From an uncultured Selenomonadales bacterium (GTDB taxonomy: Bacteria > Bacillota > Negativicutes > Acidaminococcales > Acidaminococcaceae): a stretch of DNA of 49,625 nucleotides. The notes under the pieces are model-generated. The model did not search any database. It was given only the letters and a program-made list of their open reading frames with translations, and was not told where the DNA came from. Positions within the stretch are counted from its first letter, which is position 1. Each line of letters starts with the position of its first letter. Both the position numbers and the translations under genes were made by a program. The DNA is taken from the NCBI GenBank assembly GCA_900315925.1, contig ONAV01000015.1:1-49625 (forward strand), given 5' to 3'. Positions 10,405-18,171 of this stretch are shown piece after piece.

Positions 10405-10600
10405 ATAAAAAACCGTCCTTGCAACAAATACTTGTTACAGGGACGGAGTATCTCCGCGGTTCCACCCTGCTTGATCACAAAAACGTGACCCGCCTCAATG
10501 GTTATTTAATTTCGCTCAAAGCTGCCTTCTTCCGCCGGTTGCCGGCTTACACTGTCCCGGCTCGCTTTGGTGGCGGAATACTTGGTCTTGTCATCGCTAC
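10405..10600 (-). promoter_or_regulatory. Glycine T-box leader with antiterminator and terminator
   Basis: On the minus strand the T-box sequence GGGTGGAACCGCG is present at 10455-10467. It is followed by a terminator stem CCGTCC/GGACGG (10413-10446) and a run of T (10405-10412). Upstream sequence down to the promoter would form stem I and stem III. Uncharged tRNA-Gly binding would stabilise the antiterminator and switch on glyQS. The specifier codon was not assigned with confidence; glycine is inferred from the downstream genes. Confidence 0.93.
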
Positions 10601-10605
10601 GCATT

Positions 10606-10634
10606 ATTATATGTAGTCCGTGCAGGTTTGTCAA
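10606..10634 (-). promoter_or_regulatory. Sigma-A type promoter of the glyQS T-box transcript
   Basis: A perfect consensus TTGACA (10629-10634) and TATAAT (10606-10611) on the minus strand with a 17-base spacer, directly before the T-box leader. Confidence 0.9.
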
Positions 10635-10726
10635 ATGATTTATGAATTTCCGGTGGGAAACGAAGCTCCGGTTATGTTGTAAAAAAGGCAGCGGCGGGAA
10701 TGAACCAGCAAACACATTCCCGTTTG

Positions 10727-11470
10727 TTATTTTCCTCCCGCAATCTGCCGCAGGAACTCCAGGCTTCGGATCGGCTGCTCCGTCTGATATACCAGGTACC
10801 GGTGCAAAATCTGTTCCAGTTCCATCAGCGCCCCGCCTTTTACAGAAAAATGCCCCGGCTCCGCCAGGTCCAGCATACGAAGCTGCTGCCACAACCTGCG
10901 AGCGTCTTCCTGAAAAGATTGCAGGCCCTGGGATTTTCCGGTACCGCACGATGCACAAACAAAGCCGCCCTGCATCTCACTGAACCAGCCGTCCCCTTCC
11001 GCCGGGCGGCTGCACTGCACACACACTTCATACACGGGACCGATGCCACAATGATCCAGTAACTGGATCAGATAAGCCATGGCTGCCACGCGCGGATTTC
11101 GCTTTACCAGCAACTGCAGCGCACGCCGCAGTAATAGATACAACGATTCCGAAGGTTCGCCCTGTTCCGTCAGGCGTTCCGTCATCTCGGCCATAAGAAA
11201 CCCGTAGGCCATTTGTTCCAGCTCCATCTGCGGCATGGGTGCGGCAAGCTGACAGCTTTTCAGCTTATCCACGCGAGTGCCCGGATACAATTCCGCTTCC
11301 AGACAGGCAAAGGGCTGCAGCAAACGGCCCGACACACTTTTCGGATACCGGGCCCCATAGGCCATAAACACAATTTTCCCATGGTCCCGGGAAAAACAAA
11401 CTGCTTTCTTGTCCGCCGTCTGCCAGTTATTTACTTGTAAGAGTACAATCTCATCCTTATAACTTTCCAT
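10727..11470 (-). CDS. recO: DNA repair protein RecO
   Basis: RecO mediates RecA loading onto single-stranded DNA in the RecFOR pathway. The 247-residue protein has an N-terminal OB-fold (VLLQVNNWQTADKKAVCFSRDHGKIVFMAYGARYPKS, here as two adjoining motifs). A helical domain follows with the zinc-binding pair CVQC and CASC near residues 155 and 178, which is characteristic of RecO. The motif GGFVCASCG is typical. It lies upstream of the T-box on the same strand and downstream of corC and era, the common recO-era neighbourhood of Firmicutes. Confidence 0.93.
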   Translation of the reverse strand: MESYKDEIVLLQVNNWQTADKKAVCFSRDHGKIVFMAYGARYPKSVSGRLLQPFACLEAELYPGTRVDKLKSCQLAAPMPQMELEQMAYGFLMAEMTERLTEQGEPSESLYLLLRRALQLLVKRNPRVAAMAYLIQLLDHCGIGPVYEVCVQCSRPAEGDGWFSEMQGGFVCASCGTGKSQGLQSFQEDARRLWQQLRMLDLAEPGHFSVKGGALMELEQILHRYLVYQTEQPIRSLEFLRQIAGGK

Positions 11471-11518
11471 ACCCTGTGACCGACCGAGCGCTTCTGATTC
11501 CGTTTCTGTCTCTTCCTG

Positions 11519-11637
11519 TTCTGTACGGCAGCACTTGTTCCATTTCCGCCTTCACTTATTCTGTACGACAGCGCCTGCTTCGTTTCCGCCTTTACCATTC
11601 TGCCAGACAACGTCTATTCCGTTTCCGTTTTTTCCGC
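11519..11637. repeat. Three imperfect ~40-bp tandem repeats
   Basis: Three degenerate copies start at 11519, 11559 and 11598 (period 40 then 39). Each begins TTCTG(T/C)and contains TTTCCG. They lie between recO and the CorC-family gene and reach into the 3' end of the latter. Similar TTTTCCG-rich low complexity recurs at 14340-14540 and 16150-16320. Confidence 0.7.
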
Positions 11638-12921
11638 CTTGACCCGTTCAATCCGGAACTGATCCATTTTCAATACAGTAAACGTCCAGTTTTTCCATTC
11701 GACCTCGTCGCCCTCTTCCGGCTTCCGTCCCAACCGGCTGAATATATAACCGCCCAACGTGTCTTCTTCATCTTCCTCATCAAACGACAGCTTCAGCACT
11801 TCGCCCACGTCGTCCAGCGGCATTTCTCCGTCAATATCGTAACTCCCGTTGGCCAGGGGCAGAATATCCGGAAGTTCCGCCGGCTCATATTCATCGCTCA
11901 TATCACCCACGATTTCTTCCAGCAGATCTTCCAGGGTGACCAGGCCGACGGTTCCTCCATATTCATCCACAACCACCGCCAGGTGAACCCGCTGCTTCTG
12001 CATCGTCTGCAACACCCGCAGCGCATTCATCCCCTCCGGCACCCGAATCGTTTTCCGCAACAGGGAACGGATATCAAAGTCCTCCGACAAATCCGCATTC
12101 AGAAGATCCCGCACATGGAAAATTCCCAGAATATGGTCCTTGTCCTCTTCACAAACGGGGAAACGGGTATGGTGCGTGGTCCGAATCAGTTCCCGTATCT
12201 CTTCCAGCGTGTCGTCCACAAACACGCACATCATATCCTGACGGGGCACCATCACTTCCCGGGCCATCGTGTCGTTAAATTCAAACACGTTGTCGATCAG
12301 CACCCGTTCCGCGCTGTCCAGTTCCCCTTCCTTTTCACTGGCGCTGACGATTTGCCGCAACTCTTCTTCACTGCGGGAAATGTCTTCGTCCGGGGTATAG
12401 GTCACGCCAAAAAGTTTTGCAATCCCTTTGGCGATCCAAAAGGCGATGCCCACCAGCGGACAGGTCAGCAGATACACCACACGCAACGGGGTCACCAGAT
12501 GCACGATGATTTCTTCCACCTTGTCCCACACAATGATGCGTGGCACCAGCTCCCCGATTACCACGTGCAGCAACACCAAAATCAGAAACGCGCAAAGCAG
12601 GCTGAGGGATAACGCGGTATCCGGCAGCCAGGAAACCGCCTGAGCCGTTGCAGTCATCCAGGAATGCACACCGGGCAGCCCCAGCATCCACTCTGCCAGC
12701 AGCGGCCCGCCGTACCAGCCCAGCAACAGCGAAATACAGGTGATGCCAATCTGCAGGGCACTGATATACTGATTTTTCCGATCATAAATATGCAGCAGCG
12801 TCTCCGCGCCGGACACGCCGTCCTCCTGCATTTCCTGCAGCTGTGCGCGCCGGATTCGCGCCAGCGACGTTTCCGCCGCCACCAACAGCGCATTGAACAA
12901 AATCAGAAACAGGATCAACAT
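11614..12921 (-). CDS. CorC/HlyC-family membrane protein (DUF21-CBS-CorC)
   Basis: 435-residue hemolysin-family protein. The N-terminal DUF21 domain (about 1-185) has four hydrophobic segments, starting LILFLILFNALLVAAETSLARIRR. A CBS pair follows (about 200-325) with the usual VMVPRQDMMCVFVDDTLEEI and VVVDEYGGTVGLVTLEDLLEEIVGD elements in separate motifs. A C-terminal CorC_HlyC domain (about 340-425) contains GSYDIDGEMPLDDV. Members are implicated in Mg2+/Co2+ or sodium-linked efflux (CNNM/CorC family); a hemolytic role is not established for most. The stop of the upstream gene era lies just beyond its start region (1-base gap at 12922). Confidence 0.9.
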   Translation of the reverse strand: MLILFLILFNALLVAAETSLARIRRAQLQEMQEDGVSGAETLLHIYDRKNQYISALQIGITCISLLLGWYGGPLLAEWMLGLPGVHSWMTATAQAVSWLPDTALSLSLLCAFLILVLLHVVIGELVPRIIVWDKVEEIIVHLVTPLRVVYLLTCPLVGIAFWIAKGIAKLFGVTYTPDEDISRSEEELRQIVSASEKEGELDSAERVLIDNVFEFNDTMAREVMVPRQDMMCVFVDDTLEEIRELIRTTHHTRFPVCEEDKDHILGIFHVRDLLNADLSEDFDIRSLLRKTIRVPEGMNALRVLQTMQKQRVHLAVVVDEYGGTVGLVTLEDLLEEIVGDMSDEYEPAELPDILPLANGSYDIDGEMPLDDVGEVLKLSFDEEDEEDTLGGYIFSRLGRKPEEGDEVEWKNWTFTVLKMDQFRIERVKAEKTETE

Positions 12922-12922
12922 G

Positions 12923-13825
12923 TTACGGTTCCTTATACCCCAATTCTTTCAGCATTTTGGATTTATTCCGCCAATCCGCCTGCACCTTTACCCACAAATC
13001 CAGAAAAACGCCGCAGCCGGTCAGGTTCTCAATATCCTGCCGGGCTTCCTGCCCGATTTTTTTCAGCAGGCCGCCCTTGGCCCCGATGACGATCCCTTTC
13101 TGGGATTCCCGTTCCACAAAAATTGTAGCCCGGATAAAAATATTACCGTTCGAACGTTCCTTGAATTCGTCCACTTCCACCGCAATGGCATGGGGCACTT
13201 CATCATGAGTATTCCGCAGCACTTTTTCCCGGATCATTTCCGCCGCAATCACCCGCATGGGCTGATCGGTCAGTTCGTCTTCCGGGAACAGGCTGGGGCC
13301 TTCCGGCAGCCGGCAGACGATTTCTTCCTGCAGTTCCGCAAAGCCTTCCTTCTCCAACGCGCTGACCGGAACCACGGCATCAAAATTCAAATCATCCCGG
13401 TAACTGCTCATGATCTCCAACAGCTTGCTCTTGTCTTCCAACTTGTCGATTTTGTTAATCACCAACAGCACCGGCGTTTTCACCCGCTTCAGATGTTCAA
13501 TGATAAACCGTTCGCCGGCTCCTTTTTTCTCGCAGGCATCCACCACGAACAAAATCACATCCACCTGGTTCAACGCACCGATGGCTGCCTGGTTCATATA
13601 CTCACCCAGTTTATGCAACGGCTTGTGTACGCCGGGCGTATCAAGAAACATGATCTGGGCATGGTCGGCGGAAAAAATTCCCATGATCTTATTCCGCGTC
13701 GTCTGGGGCCGGTCGCTCATGATTGAAATCTTTTCCCCGATCATCCCGTTCATCAAAGTAGATTTGCCCACGTTCGGCCGCCCTACCAGGGCAGCAAAGC
13801 CTGTACGATGTTTGTTCTCAACCAT
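12923..13825 (-). CDS. era: GTPase Era
   Basis: Ras-like GTPase with a KH domain that binds the 3' end of 16S rRNA and assists 30S maturation. 300 residues, normal length. Visible motifs: G1 GRPNVGKS at 15-22, G3 DTPG at 62-65, G4 NKID at 124-127, and the KH signature GIVIGAKGGLLKKIG in the C-terminal third. ybeY upstream and corC/recO downstream form the usual ribosome-maturation neighbourhood. Confidence 0.97.
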   Translation of the reverse strand: MVENKHRTGFAALVGRPNVGKSTLMNGMIGEKISIMSDRPQTTRNKIMGIFSADHAQIMFLDTPGVHKPLHKLGEYMNQAAIGALNQVDVILFVVDACEKKGAGERFIIEHLKRVKTPVLLVINKIDKLEDKSKLLEIMSSYRDDLNFDAVVPVSALEKEGFAELQEEIVCRLPEGPSLFPEDELTDQPMRVIAAEMIREKVLRNTHDEVPHAIAVEVDEFKERSNGNIFIRATIFVERESQKGIVIGAKGGLLKKIGQEARQDIENLTGCGVFLDLWVKVQADWRNKSKMLKELGYKEP

Positions 13826-13865
13826 ACAAATTCCTCAATCCTCTTACAAAATTTTAAGTAGTTCC

Positions 13866-13959
13866 GTTACGCAAAGTCTGCAACTTAAAGCTGAATGGCA
13901 GTAGCTCAAACGGTTACGCAAAATCCGCCGCCTTAAAACTGAACGGAAGCAGCTCATCC
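13866..13959. repeat. 47-bp tandem duplication of the cdd 3' end
   Basis: Copies at 13866-13912 and 13913-13959, each beginning GTTACGCAAA on the plus strand. The second copy encodes the last residues of the YbeY-Cdd protein (ELLPFSFKAADFA). The first, downstream of the stop, still reads ELLPFSFK in the matching frame. So the end of the gene was duplicated in tandem and the outer copy has drifted. Confidence 0.8.
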
Positions 13960-15065
13960 AGCGTCACCGTCCGCATATCGCCGCGCACGTTTGCCATGAC
14001 GATTACGGGAATCTCAAACTCCGCCATCACCTGACGGCAGGCGCCACAGGGCGAAGTTACGTCTTCTGTATCAGCCGCCACCAGCAGCATGGTAATTTCT
14101 CCCGGACGCACGCCGGCCGCCGCCGCATTGAACATGGCCACCCGCTCCGCGCACACCGTCAAGCCGAAAGAAGAATTCTCCACGTTGCAGCCGGTAAAAA
14201 TGTCGCCGGACTTTGTCAACAGCGCCGCGCCCACCTTAAACTTGGAGAAAGGAACGTACGCGTTTTCCCGGGTCTTCAGTGCTTTCTTATATAATTTTTG
14301 AATCGCTTTGTCTGTCTCTTTTTCTTTCTTGCGGCCCATCACGTTCCCCCCTTCCTTACTATTTTTACTCTGCACTTTCTTCTTTTCTATTTCCGTTTTC
14401 GGTTTATCAGTCGAAATTTCTTTCCGCTTTTCGATTTCTGCAGGTTTTTTCGTTTGCTTTTCCGCTTTCCCTTTTCCGTTTTTCGTTTTCTTTTCTGTTT
14501 TCATTTTCGCAGGCTTTTCCGTTTTCTTTTCCTGCACCGCATCCACCACGGCCACCGCAAAATGATCCGGATCCGCTTTTCCTGCGCTCCGGTCCAGATC
14601 CGCCTGACTCAGGTGAATCAGCTGCAGCGCCTTTTCTTCCTCCTGCCGCATCACCGCTTTGTCCGCCTTGTTCATGTGGTCATAGCCCAGCAGATGCAGC
14701 AGACTGTGCACACCCAGATACACCAGTTCCCGGTTCAGACCGTGACCGTACTCCTCGCCCTGCCGCACAGCCGTTTCCGCCGAAATAATAATATCCCCCA
14801 GCAGATGCGTATTCGGCCCGCCAAACTCCTGCGGTTCCTCCGCTTCATCCAGCGCAAAGGACAACACATCTGTCGGCCGGTCAATGCCCCGATAATCCTT
14901 GTTCAATACGTGAATGACTTCATCACTCACCAGTGACACGCTGACTTCGGTTTCCGCAGACAGCTTGTGCAGTTTTGCCACCGCCTGCAGCCCCTTTTTC
15001 AGCAACGCAACGGCTTCCTTCGGGACCTTTACCTCATCCTGGTCATCGCTGAAAATAATCTTCAT
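13914..15065 (-). CDS. ybeY-cdd: YbeY endoribonuclease fused to cytidine deaminase
   Basis: A 383-residue open frame with two complete enzymes. Residues 1-150 are YbeY (rRNA maturation endoribonuclease) with the metal-binding histidines H120, H124 and H130 in HSLLHLLGYDH. Residues ~255-383 are a tetrameric-type cytidine deaminase (NVENSSFG, CAER at 305-308, PCGAC at 339-343). Between them lies an ~80-residue Lys/Glu/Thr-rich linker from low-complexity DNA. A GGAAGGGGGG site precedes GTG-ATG at 14342/14339 (residue M243), so the deaminase may also be made separately from an internal start. In other Firmicutes ybeY and cdd are separate neighbours, so this may be a true fusion or read-through of an intergenic spacer. 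Confidence 0.9.
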   Translation of the reverse strand: MKIIFSDDQDEVKVPKEAVALLKKGLQAVAKLHKLSAETEVSVSLVSDEVIHVLNKDYRGIDRPTDVLSFALDEAEEPQEFGGPNTHLLGDIIISAETAVRQGEEYGHGLNRELVYLGVHSLLHLLGYDHMNKADKAVMRQEEEKALQLIHLSQADLDRSAGKADPDHFAVAVVDAVQEKKTEKPAKMKTEKKTKNGKGKAEKQTKKPAEIEKRKEISTDKPKTEIEKKKVQSKNSKEGGNVMGRKKEKETDKAIQKLYKKALKTRENAYVPFSKFKVGAALLTKSGDIFTGCNVENSSFGLTVCAERVAMFNAAAAGVRPGEITMLLVAADTEDVTSPCGACRQVMAEFEIPVIVMANVRGDMRTVTLDELLPFSFKAADFA

Positions 15066-15156
15066 GCTGTCTCGTATCCTCCCCTTATCAAAACGGAAAT
15101 CGGATGTTTCCTTTTCCCGGGGTTTCCGGGCAATTCACTCCGCTTCTTCGGCCTTT

Positions 15157-16146
15157 TTACTCTGTCGCCTTCTTTTCGTCCGGTTTCAGTTCAAACTGTT
15201 CGTAGGCCTTGATGATGGCGCCCACAATTTCATGCCGCACCACATCTTTTTCATCAAAATAATTAATGCTGATTCCGGGTACGTCCTTCAACACTTTGGC
15301 CGCATGGACCAGCCCGCTTTTCCTTCCAATGGGAAGATCAACCTGTGTAACGTCGCCGGTTACCACCATGTGAGACCCGAACCCGAAGCGGGTCAGGATC
15401 ATTTTCATCTGCTCCGGCGTGGTGTTCTGCGCTTCATCCAGAATGATGAACGAACCGTTCAGGGTACGCCCCCGCATGTACGCCAGCGGCGCCACTTCAA
15501 TGGTACCCCGTTCCAGATATTTCTGCGCTGTATCGCTGCCCAGCATATCAAACAGCGCATCATACAGCGGACGCAGGTACGGATCCACCTTTTCCTGCAG
15601 ATCTCCCGGCAAAAAGCCCAGCTTTTCCCCGGCCTCCACGGCCGGACGTGTCAGGATGATCCGCTCCACTTCCCGTTTCTTCAGCGCTGTAACCGCCATG
15701 GCCACAGCCAGATACGTCTTCCCCGTGCCGGCGGGACCGATGCCGAAGGTGATGAAATTATTTTTGATGGCGCGGACATAATTCCACTGCCCCAGCGTTT
15801 TGGCCTTGATCTGATGGCCCCGCCAGGTGACGATCAGCGTTTCCGCATACATATTGTGCAGCTTGGCCACCGCGCCACCCTGCACCATATAAATGCTATA
15901 ACGCACATCATGGCTGGTAATCGGAAGCCCCTGCCGGTACAGGAACAGCAATTCCTTAAACAGCTGTTCCAGTTTCTGATTTTCCTCTTCACTGCCACTG
16001 AAAATAATCTTGTTGCCCCGGGCCATGACCGTCGCGTCAAAGCTGGCGTCGATCAGCCGCAAAAATTCATCATTCCTCCCCAGGATGCCGACCATCTCCT
16101 GCTGGTCGTTGATTTCAATTACATGTTCGTCCGATAAAAAAGACAA
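15157..16146 (-). CDS. phoH: PhoH-family ATPase
   Basis: 329-residue P-loop ATPase of the PhoH/YbeZ family, often encoded next to ybeY and linked to RNA metabolism. Walker A GPAGTGKT at 137-144; Walker B FIILDEAQ ending at 239; typical TRPAVEAGEKLGFLPGDLQEK region. The start is a TTG at 16146 with AAGGGG upstream. It lies upstream of ybeY-cdd with a 91-base gap. Confidence 0.92.
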   Translation of the reverse strand: MSFLSDEHVIEINDQQEMVGILGRNDEFLRLIDASFDATVMARGNKIIFSGSEEENQKLEQLFKELLFLYRQGLPITSHDVRYSIYMVQGGAVAKLHNMYAETLIVTWRGHQIKAKTLGQWNYVRAIKNNFITFGIGPAGTGKTYLAVAMAVTALKKREVERIILTRPAVEAGEKLGFLPGDLQEKVDPYLRPLYDALFDMLGSDTAQKYLERGTIEVAPLAYMRGRTLNGSFIILDEAQNTTPEQMKMILTRFGFGSHMVVTGDVTQVDLPIGRKSGLVHAAKVLKDVPGISINYFDEKDVVRHEIVGAIIKAYEQFELKPDEKKATE

Positions 16147-16149
16147 TAT

Positions 16150-16320
16150 TGCTTAACCCCTTTCACCGCGTTTCCGTGGTTTTTCTTCTTCGTTCTCCCC
16201 GCAGACTTCCCTGCGGTTCACCGCTTCGGCTTTTTCCTCACCGGTTTCCTATCTTTGGTTCTTTCCTCGCAGTTTTTCCTGCTTCGGTTTATTTCTTCAC
16301 CGGTTTACTTGCGGTTTCAT
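16150..16320. repeat. Low-complexity intergenic sequence with CACCG/TTTCCG repeats
   Basis: The spacer between the isomerase gene and phoH consists of degenerate repeats: TTCACCG/TCACCGGTTT several times, and CGGTTT. No open frame longer than a few codons was seen on the coding strand. Confidence 0.55.
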
Positions 16321-16890
16321 TTACTTCGCCGCGTCCCCTTCCAGGATAGTGACCTTCTTTATCACAACCGGAACCACCGGCTTATCAATGGCGTCTGTTT
16401 TGGTATGCCCGATTTTCTGCACCACGTCCATGCCGTCGCTGACGCGCCCGAATACCGCATGATGATTATCCAGCCAGGGCGTTGCTTTCAACGTTATAAA
16501 GAACTGGCTGCCGCCGGTATTGGGACCCGCATTGGCCATGGACAGGATCCCCGGTCCGTTGTGACGGAGCTTCGAATTGAATTCATCTTTAATTGTATAA
16601 CCCGGACCTCCGGTTCCATTTCCGTTGGGACAGCCGCCCTGAATCATAAAGTCATCGATCACACGGTGAAAAATCAGATTGTCATAAAATCCTTTATTGG
16701 CCAGCTTAATGAAATTGGCCGTGGTCACTGGCGCCAGTTTTGTTTCCAGCCGGCAGGTAAACGTACCCATGCTGGTTTCAAACACAGCCTTGGCCGGTTT
16801 CGGCTGCGGCTTATGCTCCGCTTCTTTCCCACAGGCGCTGAATGAAAAACAAACTACCATGCACATACATAACAATAAAATTTTACGCAT
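16321..16890 (-). CDS. Peptidyl-prolyl cis-trans isomerase (cyclophilin) lipoprotein
   Basis: Starts at ATG 16890, preceded by AAAGGAGGG; longer versions lack a site. The lipoprotein signal peptide [20 protein letters not shown] has a lipobox FSAC, so it is probably a membrane-anchored foldase. The cyclophilin core is intact: [51 protein letters not shown] (in two motifs), and HAVFGRV. About 189 residues, a normal length for bacterial PpiB-like enzymes with a leader. Confidence 0.93.
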   Translation of the reverse strand: MRKILLLCMCMVVCFSFSACGKEAEHKPQPKPAKAVFETSMGTFTCRLETKLAPVTTANFIKLANKGFYDNLIFHRVIDDFMIQGGCPNGNGTGGPGYTIKDEFNSKLRHNGPGILSMANAGPNTGGSQFFITLKATPWLDNHHAVFGRVSDGMDVVQKIGHTKTDAIDKPVVPVVIKKVTILEGDAAK

Positions 16891-17059
16891 CGAAAACCCT
16901 CCTTTATTCTCCGGCAACTTCGTTCCGGATATGTTTTCAAAAAAGCATTGGCAGCGTTCCGCAATTTCCTGCGAAAGCCGATTGCACAAAAATTTTCCGC
17001 GGCAAGTTTTCAAAATAAAACCCTCCGCATCTCACACTTCTTCATTATATATTATAAAC

Positions 17060-17088
17060 AAAAAAGGCAGGCGTGAAAAGTGCCTGCC
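17060..17088 (-). terminator. Rho-independent terminator, first of two after secF
   Basis: 7-bp stem GGCAGGC (17066-17072)/GCCTGCC (17082-17088). On the minus strand it is followed by six T. With the second hairpin it ends the secDF transcript. The spacer 16891-17286 otherwise holds only this pair and the tandem repeat at 17220. Confidence 0.8.
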
Positions 17089-17115
17089 CAAATTATTCCC
17101 AAAAGGAAATCCAAA

Positions 17116-17143
17116 AAGAAAAAGGGATGGCTTCATCCCTTTT
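17116..17143 (-). terminator. Rho-independent terminator, second of two after secF
   Basis: Stem AAAGGGATG (17121-17129)/CATCCCTTT (17134-17142), with TTTTTCTTTTT following on the minus strand. Confidence 0.7.
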
Positions 17144-17219
17144 CCCTATGTAAATCAAACACATCACTGCAAAACTCTTAAACGAAAATTATTTTTCCCT
17201 TACAATATATAAAATGATT

Positions 17220-17279
17220 TGCAAAACGTTTTTACAAAAAATTTTCTTTGCATTTTATGCAAAACGTTTTTACAAAAAC
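17220..17279. repeat. 38-bp-period tandem repeat TGCAAAACGTTTTTACAAAAA
   Basis: Two 21-base copies at 17220-17240 and 17258-17278. Between them is an inverted repeat TTTGCAT/ATGCAAA. They lie directly downstream of secF. A related pair with the same period is at 20540-20608. Confidence 0.7.
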
Positions 17280-17286
17280 GATTCTG

Positions 17287-18171
17287 TTATTCCCCTGCTT
17301 TTTTATGCTGCAAGAACAGCCAGATGGTGCCCGCCAGCAGAATGGAAGTGTAGGCGCCGCTGCAGCATCCTACCAGCATGGCAAAGGAGAAATTATGAAT
17401 CGTCTCGCCGCCGAACAGGAAGATCGCCACGATGGCAAACAAAGTGGTGATCGTCGTGTAAATGGTACGGGTCAGTGTAGACTTGATACTGTTGTCGATC
17501 ATATCCGTTACCGTTTCGGTACGGCGATGCACCTTCAGGTTTTCACGGATGCGGTCAAAAATTACGATGGTGCCGTTGACCGAATACCCGACTACCGTCA
17601 GCAGCGCGGCTACGAAAGTGGAGTCAATTTCCAGCTGCAGCAGGGAGAACCAGCTCAGCGTAACCGACACGTCGATGATCAAAGCGATGATGGCCGCCAG
17701 CGCAAAATTCAGCTGGAACCGGATGGTAATATACAACACCATCAGCACCCAGGACAGGAAGATCGCGATGGCTGCCTGCTGGATCAATTCACCGCCGATG
17801 GTCGCGCCGACGTTTTCCACGCGGCGGATCTCAAACTTGCCCAGAGATTTTTCCATATCCTGCATCACGGTCGTGCGGTCATTATCCGCAATGACCGGCG
17901 TGCGGATCAGCACGCCCTGGGACGAAGTAGCCGCGGAATCGTTGCTTTCCAGCTGGATGATGGCGCCGCCCAAATTATGTTTGCCCAGCACTTCACGAAC
18001 CTGGGCCACCTGCACCGCTTTTTCAAACTTCAAGTCCATGATGCTGCCGCCGGTAAAATCAATTCCCAGATTGAACCCGCGGAAAATCATGGAGCCGTAC
18101 CCGATCATCAGACCGATGATCGTAATCGCAAAGAAAATTTTCCAGTTCCGTACAATAGAAAAGTTTTTCAT
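17287..18171 (-). CDS. secF: Protein translocase subunit SecF
   Basis: 294-residue membrane protein that works with SecD to use the proton or sodium gradient for late steps of Sec export. First helix WKIFFAITIIGLMIGYGSM, then LGIDFTGGSIMDLKF (the SecF signature), a periplasmic domain, and five C-terminal helices with SVTLSWFSLLQLEID and TVVGYSVNGTIVIFDRIREN. The start overlaps the secD stop by 4 bases. Confidence 0.97.
   Translation of the reverse strand: MKNFSIVRNWKIFFAITIIGLMIGYGSMIFRGFNLGIDFTGGSIMDLKFEKAVQVAQVREVLGKHNLGGAIIQLESNDSAATSSQGVLIRTPVIADNDRTTVMQDMEKSLGKFEIRRVENVGATIGGELIQQAAIAIFLSWVLMVLYITIRFQLNFALAAIIALIIDVSVTLSWFSLLQLEIDSTFVAALLTVVGYSVNGTIVIFDRIRENLKVHRRTETVTDMIDNSIKSTLTRTIYTTITTLFAIVAIFLFGGETIHNFSFAMLVGCCSGAYTSILLAGTIWLFLQHKKAGE

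Noticed and set aside
11476-12612. 378-codon plus-strand open frame
   Set aside because: Antisense to the CorC-family gene; composition typical of a shadow.
14914-16137. 407-codon plus-strand open frame
   Set aside because: Antisense to phoH, whose ATPase motifs are intact; no recognisable domain.
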